Assembly: GCF_013401555.1 (NCBI RefSeq)
Contig: NZ_CP058552.1
Location: forward strand, 248,001 to 312,000
Length of the DNA stretch: 64,000 nt
Source: Paenibacillus sp. E222
GTDB lineage: Bacteria; Bacillota; Bacilli; Paenibacillales; Paenibacillaceae
Reading direction: 5' to 3'
Shown: piece by piece, positions 33,754-43,789 of the stretch
Layout: the number at the start of each line of letters is the position of its first letter
Position numbering within the stretch: the first letter of the stretch is position 1
Translations under genes and position numbers: made by a program
Notes under the pieces: model-generated
The model's database searches: none
Seen by the model: the letters and a program-made list of their open reading frames with translations, nothing else
What the model was told of the DNA's origin: nothing

Positions 33754-36700
33754 TTACATGTTCCAGATCCGGTAGAGAACCATAGCTGCTTCTGCACGGG
33801 TCAATGTGTCGGCTGGTGCAATTTTGCCATCTTTGCCGTTGACGATTCCGCTTCCTATGAGGGAAGTTACACTATCCACCGCATAAGTGGAAATACTTGC
33901 AGCATCCGAATAAGGAGCCAGATTCCCGCTGCCGGCAGTTTGCTTACCTGCTGCTTTCAGGGCTTTCGCCGTAAGAACCATCATGTCTTGACGGGAAATG
34001 CTGTTACCTGGTTTGAATGTGTTGTCTTCGAATCCAGAGGCAATTCCAAGTTCTTTGGCAATAGCCACGGCCTCTGCATAGTGAGCGGTTGGCTGTACAT
34101 CGCTGAAGGCTGCCGTGTTCGTGCCCGGACCCTTCAATTCAAGTGCTCGGACAAGCAAGGTGATAAAGTCGGCTCTCGTGATAGAAGCTGCAGGCGCGAA
34201 GCTGTCATCAGAGATTCCTTTAATAATATCGCGTGCAGCCATCGCTTCAACTGCTTGTTTTGCCCACAGGATATGCTGTACATCGGCAAAAGACTTGGTT
34301 ACGTAGGCTACAGCATAGGTGCTGAAATGAGTTGTTTTGAACACCATCGAGCCAGATTTAGCATCATAGTGTCCGCTTGGTACGGCTGCTGCCTGTCCTT
34401 GATTATCAATGTAAAGAATCACGATCTGATGTGCATTGCCAAGCTCCTGTGCAGCAGGCGTGTACGGAACAGATACCGTTACTGGCGCTGCGGGATTGTT
34501 CCAGGCAAGGAGACGGTCACCAGCTTTTACGCTTAGATCAATCACCGGACGGCTGCCCACAACAGCGCGAACATCTGCGCTCAGAAGATCTGCCGAGACT
34601 TTGTTAATCTCAATAGAGACTTGATCGGCTTGCTCCGTAATATTAGAAAGCATATTGGACGGAATATGAAGTGTTACATTCTCCGTCCTAAGAACAAACT
34701 CAACATTATTGTTGCTTTGCAGGCTGGAAGTCGGCATCTGCACCACATAGGATTGGGCATTGGCCTGCTTCGGCACTTCGATGGTAACCTGCTTCTTGCC
34801 ATTCGCACCTAGAGAAGCTTTTTCAATCGCTTTATTCAGGCTGTCGCTTGAAATGGTTGCTGTGGCTGTTCCATTTTCGACTTTAATTACCGGCACAATC
34901 GCCGAATCGCTGCCTGGAAGCTGTGGTTGAGGCTGCGGCTGCGGTTGCGGAGTAGTCCCGGAGTTCGATCCGCCACTGCTGCCACTATTATTCCCCCCGC
35001 TGTTGTTGCCTCCACCGTTGTTGCCGCCACCGTCGTTACCTCCTGAAGAAGGCTTGCCCGTGAGCGTCAATTCACCGAATACGGACGTATCCTGGTAACC
35101 TTGACCGGATGCATCGTTCCATGCATTCACGCTGATTCTGTTGCCATCTTTGGCATCATTGATCTGCGCATCAAAGCCAATTTTGGCATTGTTCGTTGGC
35201 TTAACCTTTTTGAATGGAATTTTCATCTCGACCGTGTAGTTGGTACCGGAAACAGAGACTTTGGATTCGAAACCTGCAGCGATTTCCGCAGGATTAAAGG
35301 AAGCTAGGTTCTCGAAGTTCACTCTGTATTGTCCATCATCATCCTGGAAGCTGGACGTTTTTCCGTTATTTTCATCGACGAATATTTCGACGGAATCCTG
35401 CTCCCATACATTTGGATTGGACTTGTTCAGCTGATCGTCTCTGACTTGAACGAGCACATAGAGATTGTCGTCATCCCACAGTACTTTTGCCGTTCCTGTC
35501 GCACCGGACCACGCCATTTGCTTCGTATCCAGTTTCAATTCAGGAGCTTTGCTCCATACACTGTCTACGGAGCCATCAATAGCTGGTGTCCCATAGTGCG
35601 CGCTTGATTTCTTATATTCAAGCTCTTCAGGTGGATTTTCCGCCAGGTACTTCTCCGGATCAACAACCCCGTAGAACGCCTCTTTGGCTTGAAAATTTTT
35701 GTCAAACAAGGTTGGATTCTGCTCGGCTCTCCAGCTGGTGCTGTCATTTAATCCCCAGAAGGTGACACGCGGAATATGCTCGCTGTTCTTCTTATACAGA
35801 TCCATCAATTGGGCATACAGATAGGCCTGCTGCTTCGCTTCTTTTTCAGTGATTGTAGAATTGGTGCCTGCCATAATGTCCAACTCGGTGACACTGACTT
35901 CTACTCCCAAGGAAATGAAACGCTCGAGCGACATCTTGACATTATCCAATCTCGTGCCCAAATTGTAGTGGGCTTGCATGCCGATGCCGTCAATCAGTTT
36001 CTCGCCAGGGTGATCTTTGGCGTACTTCTCATTGATCTCTTTCACCATGCTGTAGATGGCTGTAGATTTATTCTGGTTGTCATCGTTGTAGTCATTGTAA
36101 TAAAGCTTGATATCCCAGCCGTTTTCATCAATGACTTCTTTGGCTGCAAGGAATGCCTCCTCAAGAAAATCAGGGCCGATGGCCTGTAACCAGCCTGAAT
36201 TACGCAACGCATTTTTCCAGTCTTCCGGATTAGCCGGGTTATCGTTCATGGCTTCATTGACAACGTCCCAGGAAATAACTTGGTCACCAAAATGCTCAAC
36301 GACCGTTTTAATATGTGTTCTCAGGTTCGTCAGAGCTTCTTCACGGCTCAAAGGTTCGCCGTTTGCTGCCGTATGAAGCCATGTAGGAGACTGAGCATGC
36401 CATACGAGCACGTGACCGTGCAAATCAAGGCCTGCATCCTGTACTTTTTGGACAAGGGCATCTTCTGCAGTGAAATCAAATTGTCTGTCCGCGTTATATG
36501 CATAATCCGGCTTCATATCATTCTCAAACGTAACGACATTGTGATGCTTCGTCAGAAGCTTGAGCCGAGTCTCGTCAAAGGTAGCCGGATTCACAATGTT
36601 CCCGATCAGAAAATCATTCTTGTAAATATCCTTGAGGTTAGGAAGGTTTTCTTGAATCGGAGGTGCGGCAGTTACAGGTCCCACATATTTTAGAGCAAAG

Positions 36701-38226
36701 TCATCCAAGAAGAAGGTACGGTTGCCGCCGTCATTGTTTGCTGTTTCAATATAAGCATTAAGTACGCTTGGAGTAGTGGTGAGCGTATACTTACCCGTTA
36801 AGTGTACCCATTCCTGATCTGTAACGGTTGCATTTGGTGAAACGTTCGCAAAGCCGCTGTCAGCATATTGAACACTTATACGAAGTGTTGTGGGTTCTTG
36901 TCCAGGTGCCATTTTCACCCAAGCAGACAGCTCATATTCGTGATTCTTTGCCATTTTGCCATCAGCATTAACCAAGGCTGCATCATATTGTGCCTTAGTC
37001 GTCACAAGCAAGCTTTGTTTGCCGCCAGATGTATGATTATCGTCTTGGGAAAGAGCTACCGTTTCACGGCCGTTCCGTGCTTTGAATCCATCCAGGCCAT
37101 TCTCAAAATCGGTAGCGATGCCTGTTTTATCTACAATCTCTGGTGCGGTTTGATCAGGGGTTACATCGGTGATGATGACTTCATCAATGTAGATATCGGA
37201 GGTTAACGTATTGTTTGATGGTTCAACATAGATGATGACCTCATTCGTTTTAGAAGGAACTTCATAGCCTTTGGTTTCAAATAGTGTCCATTCGGAAGCG
37301 GTTACAAGTTTGTTCCCTATAATCCAAGGGTACTTCTGGTCTCCCGACAATATTTCAGAATCTATCTTGGAAGCCAGATGGAACTGGCCTTCACCTGAAC
37401 TGATTTTAACCTTGAGGGAAATATCATACTTATGGTCGGATTTCATTTTGCCAGTAAGTACGAGAGCAGGAACGGCCTTCTCATCGGCCCGGTTGAAGAA
37501 CTTCAGAGATCTCGTGCCTTCGGAGGCTACGTCGTTAACGACCGTTGTGTCCCCATTCGATCCCCAACCCAGTTTGCTCCATCCACCGGTATTCCCGTCT
37601 TCAAAGCTTTGGTTAAGGACTACCGTGGGTTCGACAGGTGTTACTGTCTGGGTGATCGTGATATTCCCGATATAGAAAGAGACACCCTTACCTGCTTCAT
37701 CAGACTTGATTCGCAGAGCCGTATTCTCCACACTGTTAACGGAGAGATCGGCGGATAGTGTAATGCCTTGTCCTGCTTTAAAGTCAGCAGAGCTAATTCC
37801 AGTGTATGCCTCAGATCCATCAACGCCCTTATTGCTTACAATTTCCAGAACGGCTTTCCCGTCTGCAGATGGGTTAGCATCAGTATCGACATATACGGAA
37901 GCGGTTACAGAATACTCTTTGCCAACTGACAAACCAAGGTCATCAAAAGCGAGGTCCACGCCATCCCAGTTATTAGATCGATTGCTAACATGTAGAGCCG
38001 CTCCATCATCATTGCCTTCAAACGGCTTACCTGTTACAGCGTCCAGCTGGGCACCGCCTGATGGAGTTGCCTTGCCTTGACCATTCTGGAATGTTTCCTG
38101 ATACACAATTTGTGAATTAGTTGCCACTAGATCTGCAGCGCTAACTGCCGGAGCTATCAAGCCGCCCGGAAGAAGCAGAGCCGCTGTGAGTAACCCGGAA
38201 ACGACCTGCTTAAACGATTTCCTCAT
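33754..38226 (-). CDS. Cell-surface GH10 endo-1,4-beta-xylanase with CBM22-like, CBM9 and SLH modules
   Basis: This very large exported xylanase has about 1490 residues. Order: signal peptide (1-30), three CBM22/CBM4_9-type modules (about 35-195, 200-358, 370-516), a GH10 barrel (about 527-860) with acid/base Glu658 in WDVVNEAM and nucleophile Glu781 in VTELDI, a CBM9 module (about 872-1057), a Gly/Asn and Pro-Gln linker (about 1060-1105), an unassigned beta-rich domain (about 1110-1300) and three SLH repeats ending KIAPADTLTRAEAAMVLYRI. SLH repeats anchor it to pyruvylated wall polymer. The ATG at 38226 sits 10 bases after GGGGGG and is preferred to upstream ATGs. A cre-like site precedes it, and a CE1 esterase follows. 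Confidence 0.94.
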   Translation of the reverse strand: MRKSFKQVVSGLLTAALLLPGGLIAPAVSAADLVATNSQIVYQETFQNGQGKATPSGGAQLDAVTGKPFEGNDDGAALHVSNRSNNWDGVDLAFDDLGLSVGKEYSVTASVYVDTDANPSADGKAVLEIVSNKGVDGSEAYTGISSADFKAGQGITLSADLSVNSVENTALRIKSDEAGKGVSFYIGNITITQTVTPVEPTVVLNQSFEDGNTGGWSKLGWGSNGDTTVVNDVASEGTRSLKFFNRADEKAVPALVLTGKMKSDHKYDISLKVKISSGEGQFHLASKIDSEILSGDQKYPWIIGNKLVTASEWTLFETKGYEVPSKTNEVIIYVEPSNNTLTSDIYIDEVIITDVTPDQTAPEIVDKTGIATDFENGLDGFKARNGRETVALSQDDNHTSGGKQSLLVTTKAQYDAALVNADGKMAKNHEYELSAWVKMAPGQEPTTLRISVQYADSGFANVSPNATVTDQEWVHLTGKYTLTTTPSVLNAYIETANNDGGNRTFFLDDFALKYVGPVTAAPPIQENLPNLKDIYKNDFLIGNIVNPATFDETRLKLLTKHHNVVTFENDMKPDYAYNADRQFDFTAEDALVQKVQDAGLDLHGHVLVWHAQSPTWLHTAANGEPLSREEALTNLRTHIKTVVEHFGDQVISWDVVNEAMNDNPANPEDWKNALRNSGWLQAIGPDFLEEAFLAAKEVIDENGWDIKLYYNDYNDDNQNKSTAIYSMVKEINEKYAKDHPGEKLIDGIGMQAHYNLGTRLDNVKMSLERFISLGVEVSVTELDIMAGTNSTITEKEAKQQAYLYAQLMDLYKKNSEHIPRVTFWGLNDSTSWRAEQNPTLFDKNFQAKEAFYGVVDPEKYLAENPPEELEYKKSSAHYGTPAIDGSVDSVWSKAPELKLDTKQMAWSGATGTAKVLWDDDNLYVLVQVRDDQLNKSNPNVWEQDSVEIFVDENNGKTSSFQDDDGQYRVNFENLASFNPAEIAAGFESKVSVSGTNYTVEMKIPFKKVKPTNNAKIGFDAQINDAKDGNRISVNAWNDASGQGYQDTSVFGELTLTGKPSSGGNDGGGNNGGGNNSGGNNSGSSGGSNSGTTPQPQPQPQPQLPGSDSAIVPVIKVENGTATATISSDSLNKAIEKASLGANGKKQVTIEVPKQANAQSYVVQMPTSSLQSNNNVEFVLRTENVTLHIPSNMLSNITEQADQVSIEINKVSADLLSADVRAVVGSRPVIDLSVKAGDRLLAWNNPAAPVTVSVPYTPAAQELGNAHQIVILYIDNQGQAAAVPSGHYDAKSGSMVFKTTHFSTYAVAYVTKSFADVQHILWAKQAVEAMAARDIIKGISDDSFAPAASITRADFITLLVRALELKGPGTNTAAFSDVQPTAHYAEAVAIAKELGIASGFEDNTFKPGNSISRQDMMVLTAKALKAAGKQTAGSGNLAPYSDAASISTYAVDSVTSLIGSGIVNGKDGKIAPADTLTRAEAAMVLYRIWNM

Positions 38227-38265
38227 GCGAAGCATTCCCCCCACACCAAATTTTAAAAAAAACAC

Positions 38266-38280
38266 ATAAAGCGCTTACAT
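38266..38280. promoter_or_regulatory. Possible cre site before the xylanase gene
   Basis: ATAAAGCGCTTACAT contains the palindromic AAGCGCTT core and matches 12 of 14 positions of TGWAANCGNTNWCA. It lies about 40 bases upstream of the chosen start. Confidence 0.5.
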
Positions 38281-38692
38281 AATTATTGTGATCAGCCTCC
38301 TTTCACCCAGATAATACCACTTCATGGAAGAGAAATCTTACTCCAAATTAAAGGGGAATCCTAGTTTTTTTCATATATATGCAAAGTCTGATACAGGTAC
38401 GGACATGCTCTTCGTTCCGCTGATCAGGCCGAGGCAGATAGAATCGTGAATCTATATAAGTTGAAACGTTGTTCATTACTAGAAACGAAATTGTTTTTGT
38501 TATGTTCAAATATCATGATAAATCTCTATCAAATACATAAAAACCACATTTAATTAACACCACTTGGCCTATTGAAAAGGTGTCAGGTATACGGCGTTTC
38601 CGTGAATTCGATGCTTGTTAAACCAGTTGAAGTAAAGGATAATACCCATTAATATACAAATAGTTACTTTTGAGGACTAAGGGGGAAAGACC
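38281..38692. other. Divergent intergenic region
   Basis: These 412 AT-rich bases between the xylanase and GNAT genes carry no supported coding frame. Both promoters should lie here; none matches consensus well. Confidence 0.5.
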
Positions 38693-39574
38693 TTGCAGGA
38701 ATTTATATTTAAGAAGGATTATAGAAACAATGAAGCACTTCGAACAAGTTTTTTCGAACTTGCTGCTAACACTTTTGATATAAAATTTGAAAATTGGTAT
38801 CAACAAGGGTGTTGGGGAGAACGATACATACCTTTTTCATTTGTAGTTGGAGACCAGGTTATTGCCAACGCTTCTGTTAACATCCTTGAGCTCATCATTC
38901 ACGGGGAGAAGAAAAAAGCGATTCAAATCGGCACGGTGATGACACATCCCGATTATCGAGGAAGAGGATTATCTGCGAGTTTAATGAACATGGTTTTAGA
39001 GGAATACGAGAACAAGGTCGATTACATGTACCTTTTTGCCAATGAATCTGTGCTTGATTTTTACCCCAAGTTTGGGTTTAAGCCTGTGGAAGAACATCTA
39101 TTTCCAATGGATTTTACGGCAAAAAAATCATCGGAGCCTGCCAACTTTCAGAAACTCGATGTTACTAACGCGGAGGATTTGCGCCTTATCCATAAATTTG
39201 CATCCGAAAGACTACCTGTTTCGCAGCATTTTGCAACTGATCATGTCCAGGGCATATTCATGTTTTACTGCCTGAATGTTTTTAGTGATGATATTTATTA
39301 CTTGGAAAATGAAAACGTCATCGTTATTTATCAGAAAGAAGACAATCATATTGAGCTCTTCGACGTTGTTAGCTTAAACGAAATGAATATGAAAGATATC
39401 TTGGATAAGATTGCAGATGAAGATACGGAGAAAGTAACCTTTCATTTCACGCCAGATGCAACAGAACATATCGTTCTAAAAAGTACAATCACCAATGAAG
39501 GTTTATTTGTAAGAACCCATGGTGAACATCTCTACCCTGTGCACGTTAAACATCCGATTACTTCGATCGCTTAA
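38693..39574 (+). CDS. GNAT N-acetyltransferase (Eis-like, two-part)
   Basis: This 293-residue protein has an N-terminal GNAT domain (about 1-145) with the acetyl-CoA loop THPDYRGRGLSASLMNMVL (about 84-102) and the NESVLDFYPKFGF helix, followed by a second, degenerate acetyltransferase-like domain (about 150-290), the layout of Eis-type enzymes. Start is TTG with GGGGGAAAG ahead. It stands alone, followed by a hairpin. The substrate is unknown. Confidence 0.85.
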   Translation: MQEFIFKKDYRNNEALRTSFFELAANTFDIKFENWYQQGCWGERYIPFSFVVGDQVIANASVNILELIIHGEKKKAIQIGTVMTHPDYRGRGLSASLMNMVLEEYENKVDYMYLFANESVLDFYPKFGFKPVEEHLFPMDFTAKKSSEPANFQKLDVTNAEDLRLIHKFASERLPVSQHFATDHVQGIFMFYCLNVFSDDIYYLENENVIVIYQKEDNHIELFDVVSLNEMNMKDILDKIADEDTEKVTFHFTPDATEHIVLKSTITNEGLFVRTHGEHLYPVHVKHPITSIA

Positions 39575-39623
39575 TGATTTATTCCCAATAATGCCTACCA
39601 CCAGCCATACTTAAAAAGATCAA

Positions 39624-39650
39624 GAAGGAGCAGGATTCCCCTGCTCCTTC
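39624..39650. terminator. Hairpin after the GNAT gene
   Basis: GAAGGAGCAGG and CCTGCTCCTTC form an 11-bp stem with a 5-base loop. The T-run is absent on the plus strand, but the stem is very strong. Confidence 0.6.
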
Positions 39651-39759
39651 GCTATGTGAAACTTCTTTCTCTCATCAAACGTAAATTCACAAGGTATAAT
39701 GAAATCAGATGACCGTTCAGCATGATCTTATGACCATCATAATGAAGGAGGGGATATTC

Positions 39760-41625
39760 GTGGCGTTTATCCCGTTAAACTGTCCCAATTGCAACGGAAG
39801 AATTGAATACAAAGAGGGTGAGATTTTAAAGTGTCCCTATTGTGAAACAGAGCTTTTATTGAAGCAAAATCACGTCTACTATGTGGACCAGACCATTAAT
39901 CACTACCATGGAACGCCCCCTAAAGCACAGCGGAAGCAGACTGTCTCCGTAAAGCTAATGCTGATACTGATGTTAGTCCTAACTGGCGCCATCGGTACTT
40001 ATTTTTATTATAGCAACAGCTCCACCTATCCAAAAACAGAAGCCAATCTGCCTGTGCGAAAGATGCCCGAAAGTGAGGTTCTGCTCTCCTTTTTGCGAGA
40101 TATCTTCGATAAAGGGTCTGCCTTGCCGACAGAGGAGGAATTGGCTCGTCTTCGCTATTTAACCGTAGCGCATTCGGAGAATGATCAGTGGATGTTTACA
40201 TATAGCCTCTCCGATCCCTTCAGCGATGAACAGGCCGAGAAGATCACTTATATTACTCAGGACAAGAAACTGAATAGCCAGCGGATTGATCAGCGCGATT
40301 TTGAAGCTTTTAAGGGACTGACGGCATTGGACCTGACGAATACCTATGAAATCTCCCAGACGGACCAAACCACTTTGGCCCATATGTCCGGATTAAAAAG
40401 TTATGGAGGCGCTTTTAACGAATCCTTTAGCAAATTTTCGGGCTACTTTGGCGACAAGACTAAGATTACGGAGCTTTCCACTCAGCTTCGCAGCAATCAG
40501 GAATTGGCCATGCTGCTGGAATTTCCTAATCTGAGCTCGTTATCCATTACCTATGTGGATGAATCCGTAACGGATTTCTTTCTATTGAACAAGCTGCCGC
40601 TCAAGTCCCTGTCGCTCACCTTTGTCGATGAACTCGGATGGTTGTCGTCCATGACCGGGCTGACCTCCCTGTCCATCAATTACAGTGAAGCCACAGACCT
40701 ACAGCCGCTATACGCCTTGACCCAGCTTCAGGAGCTTCGGCTGTCCTTCTTAACGAATGTAAAGTCCATCGACTTTGTACAAAATATGCCTGCTCTACAA
40801 ACGCTTGATCTCGAAAACGTAAACTTCTCAAGCCTGGAGCCCTTGGCCGGCAAAAACTCCATTACTACCTTACGTCTGGCTTCTCTAAGTCAACTTGGCT
40901 CGGTAAAGGCCATAAACAGTCTGCCCTCTCTGCGGGAATTAACGTTGTCCGGTTACTACGAGAATGCAGAAGCGCTGACATTACCTAATGTGGGGCGAGT
41001 GGAAATTCCAAGTTCCTTTCTCACCGGGCTAAAGGCCCCGACTACAACAAGTCTGACGCTTCGTGGTGGAAGCGGGGAATTGAACTTGGCTGCGCTGGGG
41101 AAATTCCCAAAACTGGAGCAACTATCGCTCTGGGAGATCGATGAAATAACCCGTCTTGGCGCCCTGGACGGCTTGTCCAGCCTAGAGGCCCTAAGCATTT
41201 ACGACTCGTCACTGTTCAAGGAAAGCGCTGCCTTATTTCGTTTAAAACAGGTCAAATCTCTGATGTGCTCCGAGTGCAGGCTGAACTTTGAACAAAAGGC
41301 GGCCGCGGAAAACAGCGTGCTTGAACATTTGACCTTAGAGCAGCCATATTTCAGCATAAACAACACCTCTGTTACTGAAGTTGACCAGATGATGCCTTAC
41401 TTTGCCAACATGTCCGCTCTACGTTCCTTCACTCTGCAAGACAGCAATTTAGCTTCTCTCGAATTTATGAGTCACTGGCAGGCCATAGAAGAGCTTCATC
41501 TCGAGAACAATGCCATTTCCAATATCGAGACCCTAAGCCAGCTGCCTAATCTGCAAAAGGTATATCTATCCGGTAATTCCGTACAAAATAAATCCGTGCT
41601 TGGTACGGGTGTGCACGTATATTAA
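39760..41625 (+). CDS. Membrane-anchored leucine-rich repeat protein with N-terminal zinc ribbon
   Basis: This roughly 621-residue protein begins with a zinc ribbon (CPNCNG ... CPYCE, about residues 8-31), followed by one membrane helix (about 64-82) and a large outer part holding about 15 irregular leucine-rich repeats (about 180-615; LTSLSINYS, LQELRLSFL, LQTLDLENV, LEQLSLWEI, IEELHLENNAIS). A cytosolic zinc ribbon with an external LRR domain suggests a sensing or protein-protein role at the surface. I choose the GTG at 39760, six to seven bases after GGAGGGG; the frame opens 51 bases earlier. It is monocistronic with a very strong terminator. Exact function unknown. Confidence 0.85.
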   Translation: MAFIPLNCPNCNGRIEYKEGEILKCPYCETELLLKQNHVYYVDQTINHYHGTPPKAQRKQTVSVKLMLILMLVLTGAIGTYFYYSNSSTYPKTEANLPVRKMPESEVLLSFLRDIFDKGSALPTEEELARLRYLTVAHSENDQWMFTYSLSDPFSDEQAEKITYITQDKKLNSQRIDQRDFEAFKGLTALDLTNTYEISQTDQTTLAHMSGLKSYGGAFNESFSKFSGYFGDKTKITELSTQLRSNQELAMLLEFPNLSSLSITYVDESVTDFFLLNKLPLKSLSLTFVDELGWLSSMTGLTSLSINYSEATDLQPLYALTQLQELRLSFLTNVKSIDFVQNMPALQTLDLENVNFSSLEPLAGKNSITTLRLASLSQLGSVKAINSLPSLRELTLSGYYENAEALTLPNVGRVEIPSSFLTGLKAPTTTSLTLRGGSGELNLAALGKFPKLEQLSLWEIDEITRLGALDGLSSLEALSIYDSSLFKESAALFRLKQVKSLMCSECRLNFEQKAAAENSVLEHLTLEQPYFSINNTSVTEVDQMMPYFANMSALRSFTLQDSNLASLEFMSHWQAIEELHLENNAISNIETLSQLPNLQKVYLSGNSVQNKSVLGTGVHVY

Positions 41626-41721
41626 TTACCGGCTGGGATGATGGGGAGTTTTAGACTACTTTAATTAATGAACTCACTCCAGAATTACTCACAAATTAAT
41701 GAATAGTATTAAAACAAAGAC

Positions 41722-41768
41722 AAAAAGGGGTTCGAGAATTATGTATACATTCTCGAACCCCTTTTTTT
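41722..41768. terminator. Strong bidirectional terminator
   Basis: An 18-bp perfect stem (AAAAAGGGGTTCGAGAAT and its complement) with a 9-base loop ends in a run of T, between the LRR gene and the convergent TetR gene. Confidence 0.93.
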
Positions 41769-41794
41769 TATGTTTAGGTTTCTAACCAACATCG

Positions 41795-42376
41795 CTACAC
41801 TCCAGAGCGTTGCGGATTGACCGTGCTAAAGATATGATACGGTGTTATCCCCTTTGAAAATAGACTATCGATCAGCTTGATCAATTCCTCCGACGATAGA
41901 TCTTTGTCTCTCTGTATCCAAAGACGAAACATAGATATTAATGTTGATATGTAAAACTCAATGATGTATGGTGCCAAGACATCATCTGTTGAAAAATCCA
42001 TAATCAATCGCTCAAAGGGAATTTCTCTTTTCAAGCGTTCCACAAAATGAACAGAACCATAGTCGCCCAATACAGCTTTAAGAACTGTAATTTCCTCTGC
42101 ATTTTCCAAGCATTGAAGTGCATCTTGGATAGTATGTGTAGAAAACTCTCTGCCTGCCATTTCCTCCTTGATCGATTTCAACATACGCTCTTCAACGCAG
42201 TCCAACAACTCATAGATATCTGTAAAGTATTGATAAAATGTACTCCGATTATATCCTGATTGGTTAGCAATCTCTTGAATGGATATCTTTTCGATTGGTT
42301 TTCGGCAATATAAATCACAGAATACATTTATAAATGTCTGCCTTGTTTTTTCCGTAATTTCAGGTTGCTTATTCAT
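41795..42376 (-). CDS. TetR/AcrR-family regulator
   Basis: This 193-residue regulator has an N-terminal TetR helix-turn-helix (about 10-55; ISIQEIANQSGYNRSTFYQYF) and a C-terminal domain of the TetR_C_33 type (FYISTLISMFRLWIQRDKDLSSEELIKLI). It is divergent from the decayed ketopantoate-reductase-like gene, so it may have controlled it. Its 3' end overlaps a short DNA segment resembling the repeated rRNA methyltransferase tail discussed below. Confidence 0.88.
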   Translation of the reverse strand: MNKQPEITEKTRQTFINVFCDLYCRKPIEKISIQEIANQSGYNRSTFYQYFTDIYELLDCVEERMLKSIKEEMAGREFSTHTIQDALQCLENAEEITVLKAVLGDYGSVHFVERLKREIPFERLIMDFSTDDVLAPYIIEFYISTLISMFRLWIQRDKDLSSEELIKLIDSLFSKGITPYHIFSTVNPQRSGV

Positions 42377-42498
42377 TGTTAACCTCCATTTTCTGTTGAA
42401 TTGATTATACGACAGATATTAAAAATCTGATGGTTGATGACCAAATAGTGAATCTATACAATAACATTATACAACACGTTGTTGGATCATCAACAAAG

Positions 42499-43428
42499 AT
42501 GAATATGGATATTAGGAGGCTATCGACCCAATACGCTTGGGCTTTAGAGAAGGCAGGGCATACCGTTGAGTTTTACGTTAGAAAAGGGAGAAAAGAAACG
42601 TTCGGAAGTCATATCGCGCTTGAAATGTGGGACGCACGAAGAGGAAAACAGTTCATCCAAGAAAGCTGGAAAATCAAGCTGCATGAGGAGATAAGCCCAA
42701 ATTACGATCTCATTATTGCGAGTGTCAATACGGAGCAACTTCCCGAAGCAGCAAGAATACTTTCGACTACTGCTGGTAACACCCCGATCCTAATATTCAA
42801 TAATATTTGGCAGGATTTAAAATCATCAATCTTGCCCCTGTCTATGAACAACGTTGTCTTTGGGTTCCCAGGAGCAGGAGGCGGCATTGAGGACAATAAG
42901 CTTAGGGGCGGCTTTTTAAAAATGATATTTCTGGAAAAACCACGGGTTGGCACGGAACAGATAAACAACAAGGTCAAAGAACTATTTGAAAGCGCCAATT
43001 TTAAAATCAATTGGATCAAGGATATGCAAAGCTGGCTATGGAATCACTATGCCATGAATGCGGCGATGGAGACCGAGGTGCTCAAACGGGAAAGTTTCCC
43101 AGCAATCTTGAATCACAGTGACTCATTCGCAAATGTCGGCAACAGTATGCGGGAAATGACCCCTGTACTTAAAGCAAGAGGCGCCAAGATGGACGCGATT
43201 ACTCTACTGTTGACCAAGATTCCACCAGCACTTCTCGGCATGCTGTTTAACAAGGTTATTTTTGCAAAGGGCAGCTTACCACGACTTTTCATTGAATACA
43301 ATAATAGTACATCCAGTTTTGCAGTACTTGAAGTTGTGAGAGAAGCCAAAAAGTTAGGTATACCTTTGCCACGTCTTACCTCGGCATTAGAAAACACTGA
43401 ACAACACACAAGTATCGAAAACGGATAA
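42499..43428 (+). pseudogene. Ketopantoate reductase-like gene, N-terminus decayed
   Basis: Residues after YAWALEKAGHTVEFYVRKG follow the PanE/ApbA family to the C-terminus (WNHYAMNAAMETEVLK ... EVVREAKKLGIPLPRLTSAL). In the family the N-terminus should carry a GxGxxG nucleotide-binding loop. Here it reads MNMDIRRLSTQYAWA; fragments such as TTAGGAG and TATCG of the expected loop are visible out of frame, so a deletion/frameshift removed it. The open frame extends up to 42430 without family likeness. NADPH binding should be lost. A truncated relative lies at 58907-59152. Confidence 0.75.
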
Positions 43429-43653
43429 ACTGGAAAACTTGATATTGTTCAGACCAACATCAACTCTACTAATTATTATATAAACCATCATCCGATGAAC
43501 GGAAGCCTCATCTTGCGCTGCGATGAATTAATTACTGTGGTTATAACAGATATAGCCCGAACTTTAGAAGCTTCGGGCTAGGTAGCTATTTAAACAGGTG
43601 CATGTAGCTCCAGAACACTATACCCTCATAAACATCGCCACTGACTCCACATG
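43165..43653. repeat. Left copy of a diverged direct repeat flanking the biosynthetic island
   Basis: It spans the last 264 bases of the ketopantoate-reductase-like gene, its terminator and an RlmD-like tail. It aligns in order and orientation with 58907-59402, at roughly 80 percent identity by eye. Between the copies lie the 14-kb gene set and mobile-element scars. Confidence 0.8.
43553..43580 (+). terminator. Terminator after the ketopantoate-reductase-like gene
   Basis: TAGCCCGAA and TTCGGGCTA pair across a short A/T-rich loop; the same structure is kept in the right repeat copy at 59296-59326. Confidence 0.65.
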
Positions 43654-43671
43654 CTCCGTATGCGGGTAACG
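43618..43671 (-). pseudogene. 3'-end remnant resembling RlmD-type 23S rRNA methyltransferase
   Basis: On the minus strand this reads RYPHTEHVESVAMFMRV followed by a stop, matching the C-terminal 'PHT.HVE.V' signature of RlmD/RumA uracil methyltransferases. Nothing upstream continues the gene. It is one of four or five such tails in this region. Confidence 0.5.
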
Positions 43672-43687
43672 ATCCTATTATCAGGGG

Positions 43688-43789
43688 TTCGACTACGTCA
43701 ACTGGTTCAACCGGCATCGAATTCATGGATCACTAGGGTATTTGACGCCTGTTCAGTATCGCCAAGAAGCCTTAAAAAAAGTGGTCTGA
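43688..43789 (+). pseudogene. IS3-family transposase C-terminal remnant
   Basis: The frame reads FDYVNWFNRHRIHGSLGY, then LTPVQYRQEALKKVV and a stop, the typical end of an IS3/IS150 OrfB integrase. It is cut off at its 5' side next to the RlmD-like tail. Confidence 0.8.
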
